A DNA stretch of 23,771 nucleotides from a virus: the IMG/VR virus record IMGVR_UViG_3300008450_000452, positions 1 through 23,771 of that record; one strand, written 5' to 3'. The position numbers and the translations under genes are program-made. The notes beneath the pieces were generated by a model. It was not told the origin of the DNA and made no database searches. It was given only the letters and a program-made list of their open reading frames with translations. Shown here piece after piece: positions 16,305-22,545 of the stretch (position 1 is the stretch's first letter; each line of letters opens with the position of its first letter).

Positions 16305-16628
16305 ATGGCTGGTGAATTTAAAGTAAAAAATGGACTTATTGTTTCTGGTTCCACACGTGTTTCGGGATCAGTAATAGCAACCTCATTTACAGGATCCTTT
16401 ACAGGTTCATTTGCTGGTATAGGTGCCTCAAATATAATTTCTACTGGTTCTATAACAGCTTCGGTAAACCAAACCCCTAATTTCTTTTTAATCCAATCAG
16501 GTTCAAGAGAATTATTTAAAATAAATACAGAAGGTACTATACAATTAGAAGCAAGATTAGCAACCCCAACCGCTATTACTGGAGGTATATTTTATTCTAG
16601 TTCAGGTGAATTTTTCTTTGGAATATAA
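16305..16628 (+). CDS. Small fibre-like virion protein
   Basis: A 107-residue protein beginning MAGEFKVKNGLIVSGS and continuing with TGSF-type fibre repeats (SFTGSFTGSFAG at about 27-38). The second half (about 55-107) is a compact beta domain with FFLIQSGSRELFKINTEGTIQL and the C-terminal segment GGIFYSSSGEFFFGI. It looks like a minimal fibre: short shaft plus tip. An overlapping eight-codon reading frame from the upstream ATG at 16289 cannot encode it, and the start at 16305 gives the fibre-type N-terminus. It is probably a tail accessory protein; function beyond this is unknown. Confidence 0.6.
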   Translation: MAGEFKVKNGLIVSGSTRVSGSVIATSFTGSFTGSFAGIGASNIISTGSITASVNQTPNFFLIQSGSRELFKINTEGTIQLEARLATPTAITGGIFYSSSGEFFFGI

Positions 16629-16629
16629 A

Positions 16630-16637
16630 TATTTATA
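16630..16637 (+). promoter_or_regulatory. TATTTATA octamer within a palindrome
   Basis: The 14-bp palindrome TATAAATATTTATA (16624-16637) contains TATTTATA and, overlapping it, the canonical T4 late promoter octamer TATAAATA. The ATG at 16649 lies 11 nt downstream. Confidence 0.5.
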
Positions 16638-16648
16638 ATAAATAAATC

Positions 16649-17806
16649 ATGGCAAGCTGGAAAAAAGTCATAGTCTCAGGTAGTGACGCAATATTAAATC
16701 AATTAAATGTAGGTACTAATCAAGTAATTACCACAACAACTCCCTTAACTTCAACCAAAATAACAGGTTCATTTACAGGTTCGTTCTTTGGTGATGGTAC
16801 TGGTATTACAGGTATAACAGCTACAGGCCTAAACATTCCTGGTACAGTAACTGTTATTACAAATGAACCCTTTGTAGTTTCAGGTTCAGCAGCATTACAA
16901 AAAATTACTTTATCAGATGTATTAACACAAATTACAGGTAGTACAGACGGTGGTTTAACAAAAAGCGGAAGTAACGCTTTACGTATAGATACAGGTTCAT
17001 CTCATTTTGTAACTGGTTCTAGAAAAGCTATTTTTGAAACAGGTCAATTTGTAGATAGTGCAAATATTGATTTTACAGTAACTTCTGGTGTATCTGTAAC
17101 TGGTGTTCTTATAAGTGGTAGTGTTCAAGTAGGTCATTTAAATGTTAGTTCTTCTACAATAGGTGCTACTACAGTAACTTTAGGACAAACAGCTGCTTCT
17201 TTAATAGGATTAACAAACGTTTACTCAACAAACTTATCTGGTTCTAATATTACAGCTTCTGGTTTATTACATGGTACTAATATATCAGCAGCTACTAGCA
17301 TATTAATTCCATCAGGTTATATTACAGCAGGTTCACCCGCTGGTGCTCCTAATACTCCTGGTTCTATACAAGGTGCTTTAGGATTCTTTACTTCTGCTAC
17401 TTTAGGTAGTGCCAACATTACAAATGATATGACTGTTGGAGGTAACTTAACAGTTAATGGTACTACAACATTTATTAATACTACTAATACTTACTTAAAG
17501 GACCAATTCTTAACTTTAGCATCAGGTTCAACAACTTTAGTAGATAGTGGTTTATTAATAGCCTCATCCTCAGCTAACGTAGGTAACGCTATTTATTTAG
17601 AATCAACATCAACAGGTAATTATGGTAGATGGGCAGTTGCTTATAATGTATCAGGTTCAGCAACATCCGTAACTCCTGATTCTTATGTAGTAACAGTATC
17701 ATCATCTACAGCCGCTCCTTCAGGTACTCCAACTTGGGGTAATACTAATGGATTTGGTAATATGCATATCAATTCATCTGACGAATCAATTTGGATTTAT
17801 TCTTAA
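16649..17806 (+). CDS. Tail fibre protein with SWKK N-terminal anchor
   Basis: A 385-residue fibre protein. The N-terminus, MASWKKVIVSGSDAIL, is shared with the fibre at 18367 and is probably the virion attachment segment. A Gly/Ser/Thr beta-repeat shaft follows, including SFTGSFFGDGTGITGI at about 42-57. A conserved block at about 265-330 reads VGGNLTVNGTTTFINTTNTYLKD, LTLASGS, VDSGLLIASSS and GRWAVAYN; this resembles a segment I recall from many T4-like phage fibre and whisker proteins. The C-terminus (THFGN-like segment GFGNMHINSSDESIWIYS) may be the tip. No enzymatic residues are visible. It is probably a structural tail fibre, with the precise virion location unknown. Confidence 0.65.
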   Translation: MASWKKVIVSGSDAILNQLNVGTNQVITTTTPLTSTKITGSFTGSFFGDGTGITGITATGLNIPGTVTVITNEPFVVSGSAALQKITLSDVLTQITGSTDGGLTKSGSNALRIDTGSSHFVTGSRKAIFETGQFVDSANIDFTVTSGVSVTGVLISGSVQVGHLNVSSSTIGATTVTLGQTAASLIGLTNVYSTNLSGSNITASGLLHGTNISAATSILIPSGYITAGSPAGAPNTPGSIQGALGFFTSATLGSANITNDMTVGGNLTVNGTTTFINTTNTYLKDQFLTLASGSTTLVDSGLLIASSSANVGNAIYLESTSTGNYGRWAVAYNVSGSATSVTPDSYVVTVSSSTAAPSGTPTWGNTNGFGNMHINSSDESIWIYS

Positions 17807-17817
17807 TATTATAATAT

Positions 17818-18027
17818 ATGGGTTTTTTTAGTAAAAATGTTGTGATTGAAAATGGGGAAAATAATTTACCACCAAATCCCACTTCCGAAGCTATTGCTTC
17901 AAATCAATTATCAAAACAAGAAATTGAACTTTTGTTAAGTTTAATTAAACAAACTACTTTTAAAGGAGAACATATTGAAACTCTCTACAATTTAGTTTTG
18001 AAACTACAAAATCAGTACATATATTAA
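17818..18027 (+). CDS. Small protein of unknown function in the fibre block
   Basis: A 69-residue protein, unrecognised. The N-terminus is MGFFSKNVVIENGENNLPPN, a Pro/Asn-rich linker follows, and the C-terminal half (about 32-66) is a predicted amphipathic helix pair (LSKQEIELLLSLIKQTTFKG; IETLYNLVLKLQNQYIY). No signal peptide. The upstream sequence has TATTATAATAT, a degenerate relative of the octamer. It ends four bases before the next small gene, and the pair may act together as assembly or anchoring factors of the neighbouring fibre; this is inference from position only. Confidence 0.55.
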   Translation: MGFFSKNVVIENGENNLPPNPTSEAIASNQLSKQEIELLLSLIKQTTFKGEHIETLYNLVLKLQNQYIY

Positions 18028-18031
18028 CAAT

Positions 18032-18292
18032 ATGAACTATCCAATTGAGTTATCTTTAGATGAGATTTCTTTAACAAGAGGTGCTTTAGACGCCATACAA
18101 ATACAAGGAATTAATGCTAAATTAGTTGCTGGTATACAAACTAAATTAGAAGATGCTTTGTTTCAAATTCAAATGAATATTCAAATGCAAGAACAAGAAC
18201 GCATCCAAGCTGAAGAAGAAAAACAAAAACAGTTACAAACTTTATTAGCTAAAGAAGCTAAAAAAACATCACGCTCATCCGTTTCTTCTTAA
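18032..18292 (+). CDS. Small coiled-coil protein in the fibre block
   Basis: An 86-residue protein with a folded-looking N-terminal segment (MNYPIELSLDEISLTRGALD) and a long helix from about residue 30 to 75, rich in Gln, Glu and Lys (QMNIQMQEQERIQAEEEKQK), ending in a basic Ser-rich tail (KKTSRSSVSS). Heptad-like hydrophobic spacing in the middle suggests an oligomeric coiled coil. It has no known catalytic motif. It lies between two fibre genes and starts four bases after the stop of the preceding small gene. A chaperone or connector role for a fibre is possible but not shown. Confidence 0.55.
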   Translation: MNYPIELSLDEISLTRGALDAIQIQGINAKLVAGIQTKLEDALFQIQMNIQMQEQERIQAEEEKQKQLQTLLAKEAKKTSRSSVSS

Positions 18293-18300
18293 TATTTATT
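18293..18300 (+). promoter_or_regulatory. TATTTATT, one-base variant of the octamer
   Basis: Begins just after the TAA stop of the preceding gene. It is 66 nt from the next ATG (18367), the longest spacing in the window, and is followed by a structured leader. Confidence 0.3.
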
Positions 18301-18310
18301 ATTATATTAT

Positions 18311-18344
18311 AGGCCCTAAAGGGAAGTGGGCTAGGCAAACCTAG
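18311..18344 (+). other. Hairpin-rich leader before the fibre gene at 18367
   Basis: Two small hairpins are visible in otherwise A/T-rich DNA. One can form between GCCC near 18313 and GGGC near 18328, or locally as CCC-TAAA-GGG (18314-18323). The other is a perfect 5-bp stem CTAGG-CAAA-CCTAG (18331-18344). No run of T follows, so it is not a standard terminator. Confidence 0.4.
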
Positions 18345-18366
18345 TAACCAACCATAATTAAACATA

Positions 18367-18963
18367 ATGCCAAGCTGGAAAAAAATAATCACATCAGGAT
18401 CGGCGGCTATCCTAACTAATGTAACCGCATCATCTTATACAGGATCATTTACTGGATCTTTATTTGGAACATCGTCATGGTCTGTATCTTCTTCTAGAGC
18501 AATTACTTCATCTTATTCTTTAGTATCATTATCTAGTTCATATGCATTATCAGCGTCATATGCTCCTGGAGGTGCTGCTTTTCCTTATACAGGTTCGGCT
18601 ACAATAACCGGATCTTTAGTAGTTACGGGACGCATTACATCAACTGAAAACGTTGAAGCCCAAGTTAACTTAAAATCAATGTACCAATCCGGAGATGAAG
18701 GTGGAGAAATATTCCTTAATACTCCTGCAACAAGTACAACTATTAATAACGGTGTTAATATTGATGTTTATCAAGATAAGCTTCGTTTTTGGGAAGATGG
18801 TGGAGTAAATAGAGGATTTTACTTAGATATACCGTCAGGAGCTCCAGGAGTAGGAACAAATTTAAAACCAACCGGTTTTACAGGTACAGTCACAATTATA
18901 GGAAATCCTCCGGGTCAACAAAATTTAAACTATACAGATGGTATTTTAATTAGTGTGACTTAA
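18367..18963 (+). CDS. Tail fibre protein with SWKK anchor and hexapeptide array
   Basis: A 198-residue fibre. The N-terminus MPSWKKIITSGSAAIL matches that of the fibre at 16649. It is followed by SYTGSFTGSLFGTSS, a hexapeptide array (residues 35-67) and the FPYTGSATITGSLVVTG module (72-88), the same order of cassettes as in the 816-aa fibre. The C-terminal half (about 95-198) is unique: LKSMYQSGDEGGEIFLNTPA, a KLRFWEDGGVNRGFYLDIPSG strand pair, and TDGILISVT at the end. This tip probably gives the protein its specific contact. It looks like a chimera of shared shaft segments with its own tip. The leader upstream is structured. Confidence 0.65.
   Translation: MPSWKKIITSGSAAILTNVTASSYTGSFTGSLFGTSSWSVSSSRAITSSYSLVSLSSSYALSASYAPGGAAFPYTGSATITGSLVVTGRITSTENVEAQVNLKSMYQSGDEGGEIFLNTPATSTTINNGVNIDVYQDKLRFWEDGGVNRGFYLDIPSGAPGVGTNLKPTGFTGTVTIIGNPPGQQNLNYTDGILISVT
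18469..18567 (+). repeat. Hexapeptide repeat array C
   Basis: Units TSSWSV, SSSRAI, TSSYSL and SASYAP with one irregular spacer. The first two units closely match those at 14521 in the 816-aa fibre gene. Confidence 0.7.
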
Positions 18964-18976
18964 CAATAAATCAATA

Positions 18977-18984
18977 TATTTATA
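18977..18984 (+). promoter_or_regulatory. TATTTATA octamer, candidate late-gene signal
   Basis: Exact copy in ATATATTTATAA, ending 4 nt before the ATG at 18989. Confidence 0.45.
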
Positions 18985-18988
18985 ACAT

Positions 18989-19315
18989 ATGGCTATACAA
19001 ACAACATCAAATTTTACATACAATTATGGACTATATTCTAATCCATATTTTCGTGTTGTAACCCATTTACCTATTTCAGGACAAGAAACACCGGTAGATT
19101 GTTTTATGTATAATTCTCAAGAAGCATATAATGCCGGTTCAAGTTATATAGCTTGTTTTCCTTTTTATGTAAATAATATTTCAGCATCATTAGATAATAA
19201 TGCAAATAATGTAGTAAATAAATATTTATTATATGTTACAGAACAAATTACAGGATCATTAGAAACAATATCTCCTGGATCTACATTTGAAATCATAGAA
19301 ATACCAACAAACTAA
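18989..19315 (+). CDS. Small virion-associated protein of unknown function
   Basis: A 108-residue soluble protein that I do not recognise. It is rich in aromatic residues and Asn (FTYNYGLYSNPYFRVVTHLP near the N-terminus) with two Cys (residues 38 and 55). It has alternating hydrophobic strands (SSYIACFPFYVNNISASL; NKYLLYVTEQITGSLETI) that suggest a single beta domain. The absence of Gly/Ser fibre repeats sets it apart from its neighbours. It is preceded by an exact octamer and followed closely by a coiled-coil gene. A baseplate or fibre adaptor role is possible. Confidence 0.55.
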   Translation: MAIQTTSNFTYNYGLYSNPYFRVVTHLPISGQETPVDCFMYNSQEAYNAGSSYIACFPFYVNNISASLDNNANNVVNKYLLYVTEQITGSLETISPGSTFEIIEIPTN

Positions 19316-19329
19316 AATAAAAATATAAT

Positions 19330-19590
19330 ATGCAACCAGTTTCATTAACAATCGAAGAATTAGAAAAATTCAAAAGTTACCAAACAAAAAACCAAGAAAT
19401 GATTAACATTTTAGGTCAAATTGAAATTCAAAAATTAAACCTTGAAATTTCTAAAGATCAAATTAAACAACAAATGATTGACATGAGCGAAGAACAAAAT
19501 TCTTTTGCTCAAGAAATCCAATCTAAGTATGGTGAAGGTCAAGTAGATATCGAGAAAGGATTATTTATACCTTTTCCTAAATTAAATTAA
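19330..19590 (+). CDS. Small coiled-coil protein
   Basis: An 86-residue protein. Residues about 8-62 form one or two long helices: LTIEELEKFKSYQTKNQEMI, then IEIQKLNLEISKDQIKQQ, then MSEEQNSFAQEIQSKYGEGQ. The C-terminus is a short beta-like tail (VDIEKGLFIPFPKLN). The helix pair followed by KYGxGxVDIExGxF recalls small prefoldin-like proteins seen in virion clusters of T4-like phages; I cannot name a characterised homologue. No signal peptide. It may help fold or align the adjacent fibres, which is inference. The start is preceded by an A-rich leader with no Shine-Dalgarno sequence and no octamer. Confidence 0.6.
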   Translation: MQPVSLTIEELEKFKSYQTKNQEMINILGQIEIQKLNLEISKDQIKQQMIDMSEEQNSFAQEIQSKYGEGQVDIEKGLFIPFPKLN

Positions 19591-19599
19591 TTTTTAGGA

Positions 19600-19607
19600 T
19601 ATTTATT
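19600..19607 (+). promoter_or_regulatory. TATTTATT, one-base variant of the octamer
   Basis: Lies in GGATATTTATTATAA, 4 nt before the ATG at 19612, the same spacing as the exact copies at 309 and 18977. Confidence 0.3.
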
Positions 19608-19611
19608 ATAA

Positions 19612-20124
19612 ATGGCTGTATTATCTAAAACTGGTATAACAACAGGCGCTACTATTCAAGTAGGTCATGTTACTCAATCTGTAGATGCTTTTACTGGAGC
19701 AGTTCAATATGATATTACTTTGTCCGGTTCACTTAAAGTAACAGGAAGTGTATCAGTAACAGGAAGTATAACAGGAAGTTTAAACGGTAACGCTAATACA
19801 GCCACTTATATAGTTTCTAATAACCAAAACTATTTACCTAATCCTGGAGGCACATGGATTGGACCAGGAAATTTAGGTATATTAGCTGGTTCTACTACTT
19901 TAGCATCTGGCATTTCTCCAATATTAAATCCTGCTGCTTTAACAGGAAAAATATTCCAAACCCAATATTGGGTTACAGCAACTAAAGCTTCTGGTTCTAC
20001 ATCTCCTTCTAACAATGCTTTAATGGTTGAAGCTATTTCTCCATCATTTGATACATTTAGAATTAGAGATATTGGTGCTTCTACCAATGACCAAGTAAAT
20101 TTTATTGTAGCTTATATAGCTTAA
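19612..20124 (+). CDS. Fibre-like virion protein
   Basis: A 170-residue protein. The N-terminal part (1-45) is a distinct domain, MAVLSKTGITTGATIQVGHV then QSVDAFTGAVQYDITLSGSL, probably the virion-binding end. A short shaft of SGSLKVTGSVSVTGSITGSL (about 41-60) follows. The C-terminal two thirds form a compact domain (NPGGTWIGPGNLGILAGSTT; FQTQYWVTATKASGS; FDTFRIRDIGASTNDQVNFI). It is the last gene of the second fibre block, 99 bases before the sheath gene. A tail fibre or collar decoration is the best guess from composition; no enzyme motif is visible. Confidence 0.6.
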   Translation: MAVLSKTGITTGATIQVGHVTQSVDAFTGAVQYDITLSGSLKVTGSVSVTGSITGSLNGNANTATYIVSNNQNYLPNPGGTWIGPGNLGILAGSTTLASGISPILNPAALTGKIFQTQYWVTATKASGSTSPSNNALMVEAISPSFDTFRIRDIGASTNDQVNFIVAYIA

Positions 20125-20127
20125 TAA

Positions 20128-20135
20128 TATTTATA
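20128..20135 (+). promoter_or_regulatory. TATTTATA octamer, distal copy before the sheath gene
   Basis: Exact copy directly after the fibre stop codon, 88 nt before the sheath ATG. A second copy lies at 20194. Confidence 0.4.
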
Positions 20136-20193
20136 CTTAAAGGTTTTTATTTAAATAGTTATAAATTGATCTGATTTTTAAGATTTTTTAATA

Positions 20194-20201
20194 TATTTAT
20201 A
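20194..20201 (+). promoter_or_regulatory. TATTTATA octamer, proximal copy before the sheath gene
   Basis: Exact copy 22 nt before the ATG at 20224. The leader that follows is A-rich (AAAACTAAAAGAAA) with no Shine-Dalgarno sequence. The sheath, a very abundant protein, is the only gene with two copies in its leader. Confidence 0.5.
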
Positions 20202-20223
20202 ACAGAATAAAAACTAAAAGAAA

Positions 20224-21921
20224 ATGGCATCAACTTTAATATCACCTGGCGTACTTGCTTTAGAAAATGACCAGTCATTTATCACCCAACAACCTGTAAC
20301 TGTTGGAGCCGCTATTATCGGTCCTACAGTAAAAGGTCCTGTTGAGGTTCCAACAATCGTTACTTCATATAGTCAGTATCAAAATATTTTTGGTGCTACT
20401 TTTACAAGCGCAAGTAATGTTTACACTTATTTCACATCAATAGCTGCTTACAACTATTTTAACAATGGTGGCGAAACCTTATTAGTATCAAGGGTCACTT
20501 CAGGATCTTTTACTTCAGCTACTACTTCAATTAGTGGAAGTAACACATCTGGATCGTTCATATTAGAAACTCTTTCTGAGGGTATTATAATGAATAGCTC
20601 AAGCTCATTAGACATTTCAGGTTCATTAGCTTCAGGTTCATCAGATAATATTAGATGGGAAATACAAAATGCAGATACCTCTTCAGGTACTTTCTCATTA
20701 TTAATTAGACAAGGTAATGACAATACAAATGATCCTATTATCCTTGAAACTTGGACTAACTTATCATTAGATCCTTTTGCTCCTAATTACATTTCTAAAG
20801 TAATTGGTGATTATGATTTAAATTACAACAGTACTACTAATCAAATTACTGTATCTGGATCTTATCCAAATGCTTCTAAGTATATTAGAGTTAAATCAGT
20901 ACTTTATCCTACCCCTAATTATTTTGATAATAATGGTACTGCTAAAACTGCCTTTACTCCTTATATTCCTTCAAACAATAGTGGTTCATTTGGTTTTGCT
21001 GTAGGATCTATTTCTGCAAACGGCCAATACTATGATCAAATCACAGATGGTAACAGAGCTCAAGGTATTCCTAGTGCTAGTTATAACAATATGATTAGTT
21101 TATTATCTAACCAAGATGATTACAGATTTAATGTATTGTTAACTCCTGGATTATTTAATTCATTACAAACTTCACAAGTAACTTCTATCATTTCAAACAC
21201 CCAAAATAGAGGAGATAATATTTTTGTATTAGATTTAGCACCTTATGGTTCTACTGTATCTACTGTAGTTACTCAAGCTGCTTCTCGTAACACTTCTTAT
21301 GCTGCTTCATACTGGCCTTGGTTACAAACAATTGATCCTGATACTGGAGCAAACGTTTGGGTACCTGCTTCAACTATGATTGGTAGTGTGTATGCCTATA
21401 ATGATTCTGTATCTGAACCTTGGTTTGCACCAGCAGGTATTAACAGAGGAGGATTAGGTAATGTAATTAGAGCAGAACAAAAATTATCTCAAACTAATAG
21501 AGATACTTTATACACAGCTAAAGTTAACCCAATCGCTACTTTCCCAGGAACAGGTGTTGTAGTTTATGGACAAAAAACATTACAAACTAAAGCTAGTGCT
21601 TTGGATCGTGTAAATGTAAGAAGATTATTAATTTCTTTAAAATCTTATATTTCTCAAGTAGCTAATAACTTGGTATTTGAACAAAATACTATTGCTACTC
21701 GTAATAGTTTCTTATCTCAAGTAAACCCATACTTGGAATCAGTACAACAACGTCAAGGTTTATATGCTTTTAAAGTAGTAATGGATGATACAAACAATAC
21801 AGCTGATGTAATTGATAGAAATCAATTAATTGGTGCTATTTACATTCAACCTACTAAGACTGCTGAATTCATTTATTTGAACTTTAACATCTTACCTACA
21901 GGAGTTACTTTCCCAGCATAA
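20224..21921 (+). CDS. 18: Tail sheath protein (T4 gp18-like)
   Basis: A 565-residue contractile tail sheath subunit; many copies surround the tail tube and contract to drive it through the host envelope. The N-terminus LISPGVLALENDQSFITQQP has the 'SPGV.x.E.D' signature of sheath proteins, and the C-terminal conserved domain (about 395-565) is typical: WFAPAGINRGGL at about 400, FPGTGVVVYGQKTL at about 440, DRVNVRRLLISLKSYI at about 461, and FLSQVNPYLESVQQRQGL near 500. The middle (about 85-260) is the variable, surface-exposed insertion region, rich in Ser, Thr and Gly. It is shorter than T4 gp18 (659 aa), mainly because the outer domains are smaller. Two octamers precede it, and the tail tube gene follows as in T4. 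Confidence 0.95.
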   Translation: MASTLISPGVLALENDQSFITQQPVTVGAAIIGPTVKGPVEVPTIVTSYSQYQNIFGATFTSASNVYTYFTSIAAYNYFNNGGETLLVSRVTSGSFTSATTSISGSNTSGSFILETLSEGIIMNSSSSLDISGSLASGSSDNIRWEIQNADTSSGTFSLLIRQGNDNTNDPIILETWTNLSLDPFAPNYISKVIGDYDLNYNSTTNQITVSGSYPNASKYIRVKSVLYPTPNYFDNNGTAKTAFTPYIPSNNSGSFGFAVGSISANGQYYDQITDGNRAQGIPSASYNNMISLLSNQDDYRFNVLLTPGLFNSLQTSQVTSIISNTQNRGDNIFVLDLAPYGSTVSTVVTQAASRNTSYAASYWPWLQTIDPDTGANVWVPASTMIGSVYAYNDSVSEPWFAPAGINRGGLGNVIRAEQKLSQTNRDTLYTAKVNPIATFPGTGVVVYGQKTLQTKASALDRVNVRRLLISLKSYISQVANNLVFEQNTIATRNSFLSQVNPYLESVQQRQGLYAFKVVMDDTNNTADVIDRNQLIGAIYIQPTKTAEFIYLNFNILPTGVTFPA

Positions 21922-21936
21922 TTTTTAAAAATTGAA

Positions 21937-21944
21937 TATTTATA
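21937..21944 (+). promoter_or_regulatory. TATTTATA octamer before the tube gene
   Basis: Exact copy in GAATATTTATAAC, 19 nt before the ATG at 21964, followed by a purely A-rich leader. Confidence 0.5.
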
Positions 21945-21963
21945 ACAAAACAAAATAAATAAA

Positions 21964-22452
21964 ATGGCAGTATTAAATCCAAACGAAATATTTTTCACCG
22001 CCTTTGAACCAAAACAGGCTAACCGCTTCATCATGTACATTGATGGCATTCCTGCTTATGAAATTAAAGGTGTAGGTGCTATAACAGTAAGCCAAGGTAC
22101 TGTTCCTTTGAACCATATCAATATCCAAAGATTTGTTAAAGGAAAAACCACTTGGGGTACCATCCAGTTCACATTGTTTGACCCTATTACTCCATCAGGT
22201 GCTCAAGCAGTAATGGAATGGGTACGTTTACACCATGAGTCAGTAACTGGACGTGATGGTTACAGTGATTTCTATAAGAAAGATTTAACTTTCGATGTAT
22301 TAGGTCCTGTAGGTGATATTGTATCTGAGTGGGTTATTAAAGGTGCTTTGATTACTGAAGCTAACTTTGGTGATTATAACTGGGATACTGAAAATACTGC
22401 TGTAAACCTTACTATGACTGTTCAGCCTGATTACTGTGTGTTGAACTTCTAA
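21964..22452 (+). CDS. 19: Tail tube protein (T4 gp19-like)
   Basis: A 162-residue tail tube subunit (T4 gp19 is 163 aa). Hexamers of it stack to form the inner tube enclosed by the sheath, through which DNA passes. Features typical of the family are FEPKQANRFIMYIDGIPAYEIKG at about 14-36, a beta-hairpin loop PLNHINIQRFVKGKTTWGTI, the helix SGAQAVMEWVRLHHESVTGR at about 79-98, DLTFDVLGPVGDIVSEWVIKGAL, and the C-terminal strand NLTMTVQPDYCVLNF. It directly follows the sheath gene, the usual order, and is followed by a strong terminator. Codons are richer in C at the third position than in neighbouring fibre genes, consistent with high expression. Confidence 0.95.
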   Translation: MAVLNPNEIFFTAFEPKQANRFIMYIDGIPAYEIKGVGAITVSQGTVPLNHINIQRFVKGKTTWGTIQFTLFDPITPSGAQAVMEWVRLHHESVTGRDGYSDFYKKDLTFDVLGPVGDIVSEWVIKGALITEANFGDYNWDTENTAVNLTMTVQPDYCVLNF

Positions 22453-22471
22453 TTAATAAAAAAATCATAAA

Positions 22472-22504
22472 AGAGCTCGCATTTTTTGCGAGCTTCTTTT
22501 TTTC
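22472..22504 (+). terminator. Rho-independent terminator after the tail tube gene
   Basis: Perfect 8-bp stem AGCTCGCA / TGCGAGCT (22474-22481 with 22487-22494), loop of five T, then C-interrupted T run (TTCTTTTTTTC). It starts about 20 nt after the tube stop codon and is the strongest hairpin in the window. Confidence 0.85.
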
Positions 22505-22509
22505 TTATA

Positions 22510-22517
22510 TATTTATA
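22510..22517 (+). promoter_or_regulatory. TATTTATA octamer just after the terminator
   Basis: Exact copy 28 nt before the ATG at 22546 and 6 nt after the terminator's T run. A new transcript would be needed here, which supports a promoter role. A TATTTATG variant also overlaps the ATG itself (22541-22548). Confidence 0.5.
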
Positions 22518-22545
22518 TAGGACAACAAAGTTATAAAAAATATTT

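Noticed and set aside
16289-16315. Eight-codon reading frame starting at ATG 16289 and overlapping the start at 16305
   Set aside because: It may be a leader peptide, but it is very short, without conserved features, and chance occurrence is likely.
20125-20223. AT-rich gap before the sheath gene as a replication origin
   Set aside because: No iterons or characteristic repeats other than the two octamers; a promoter/leader explanation suffices.
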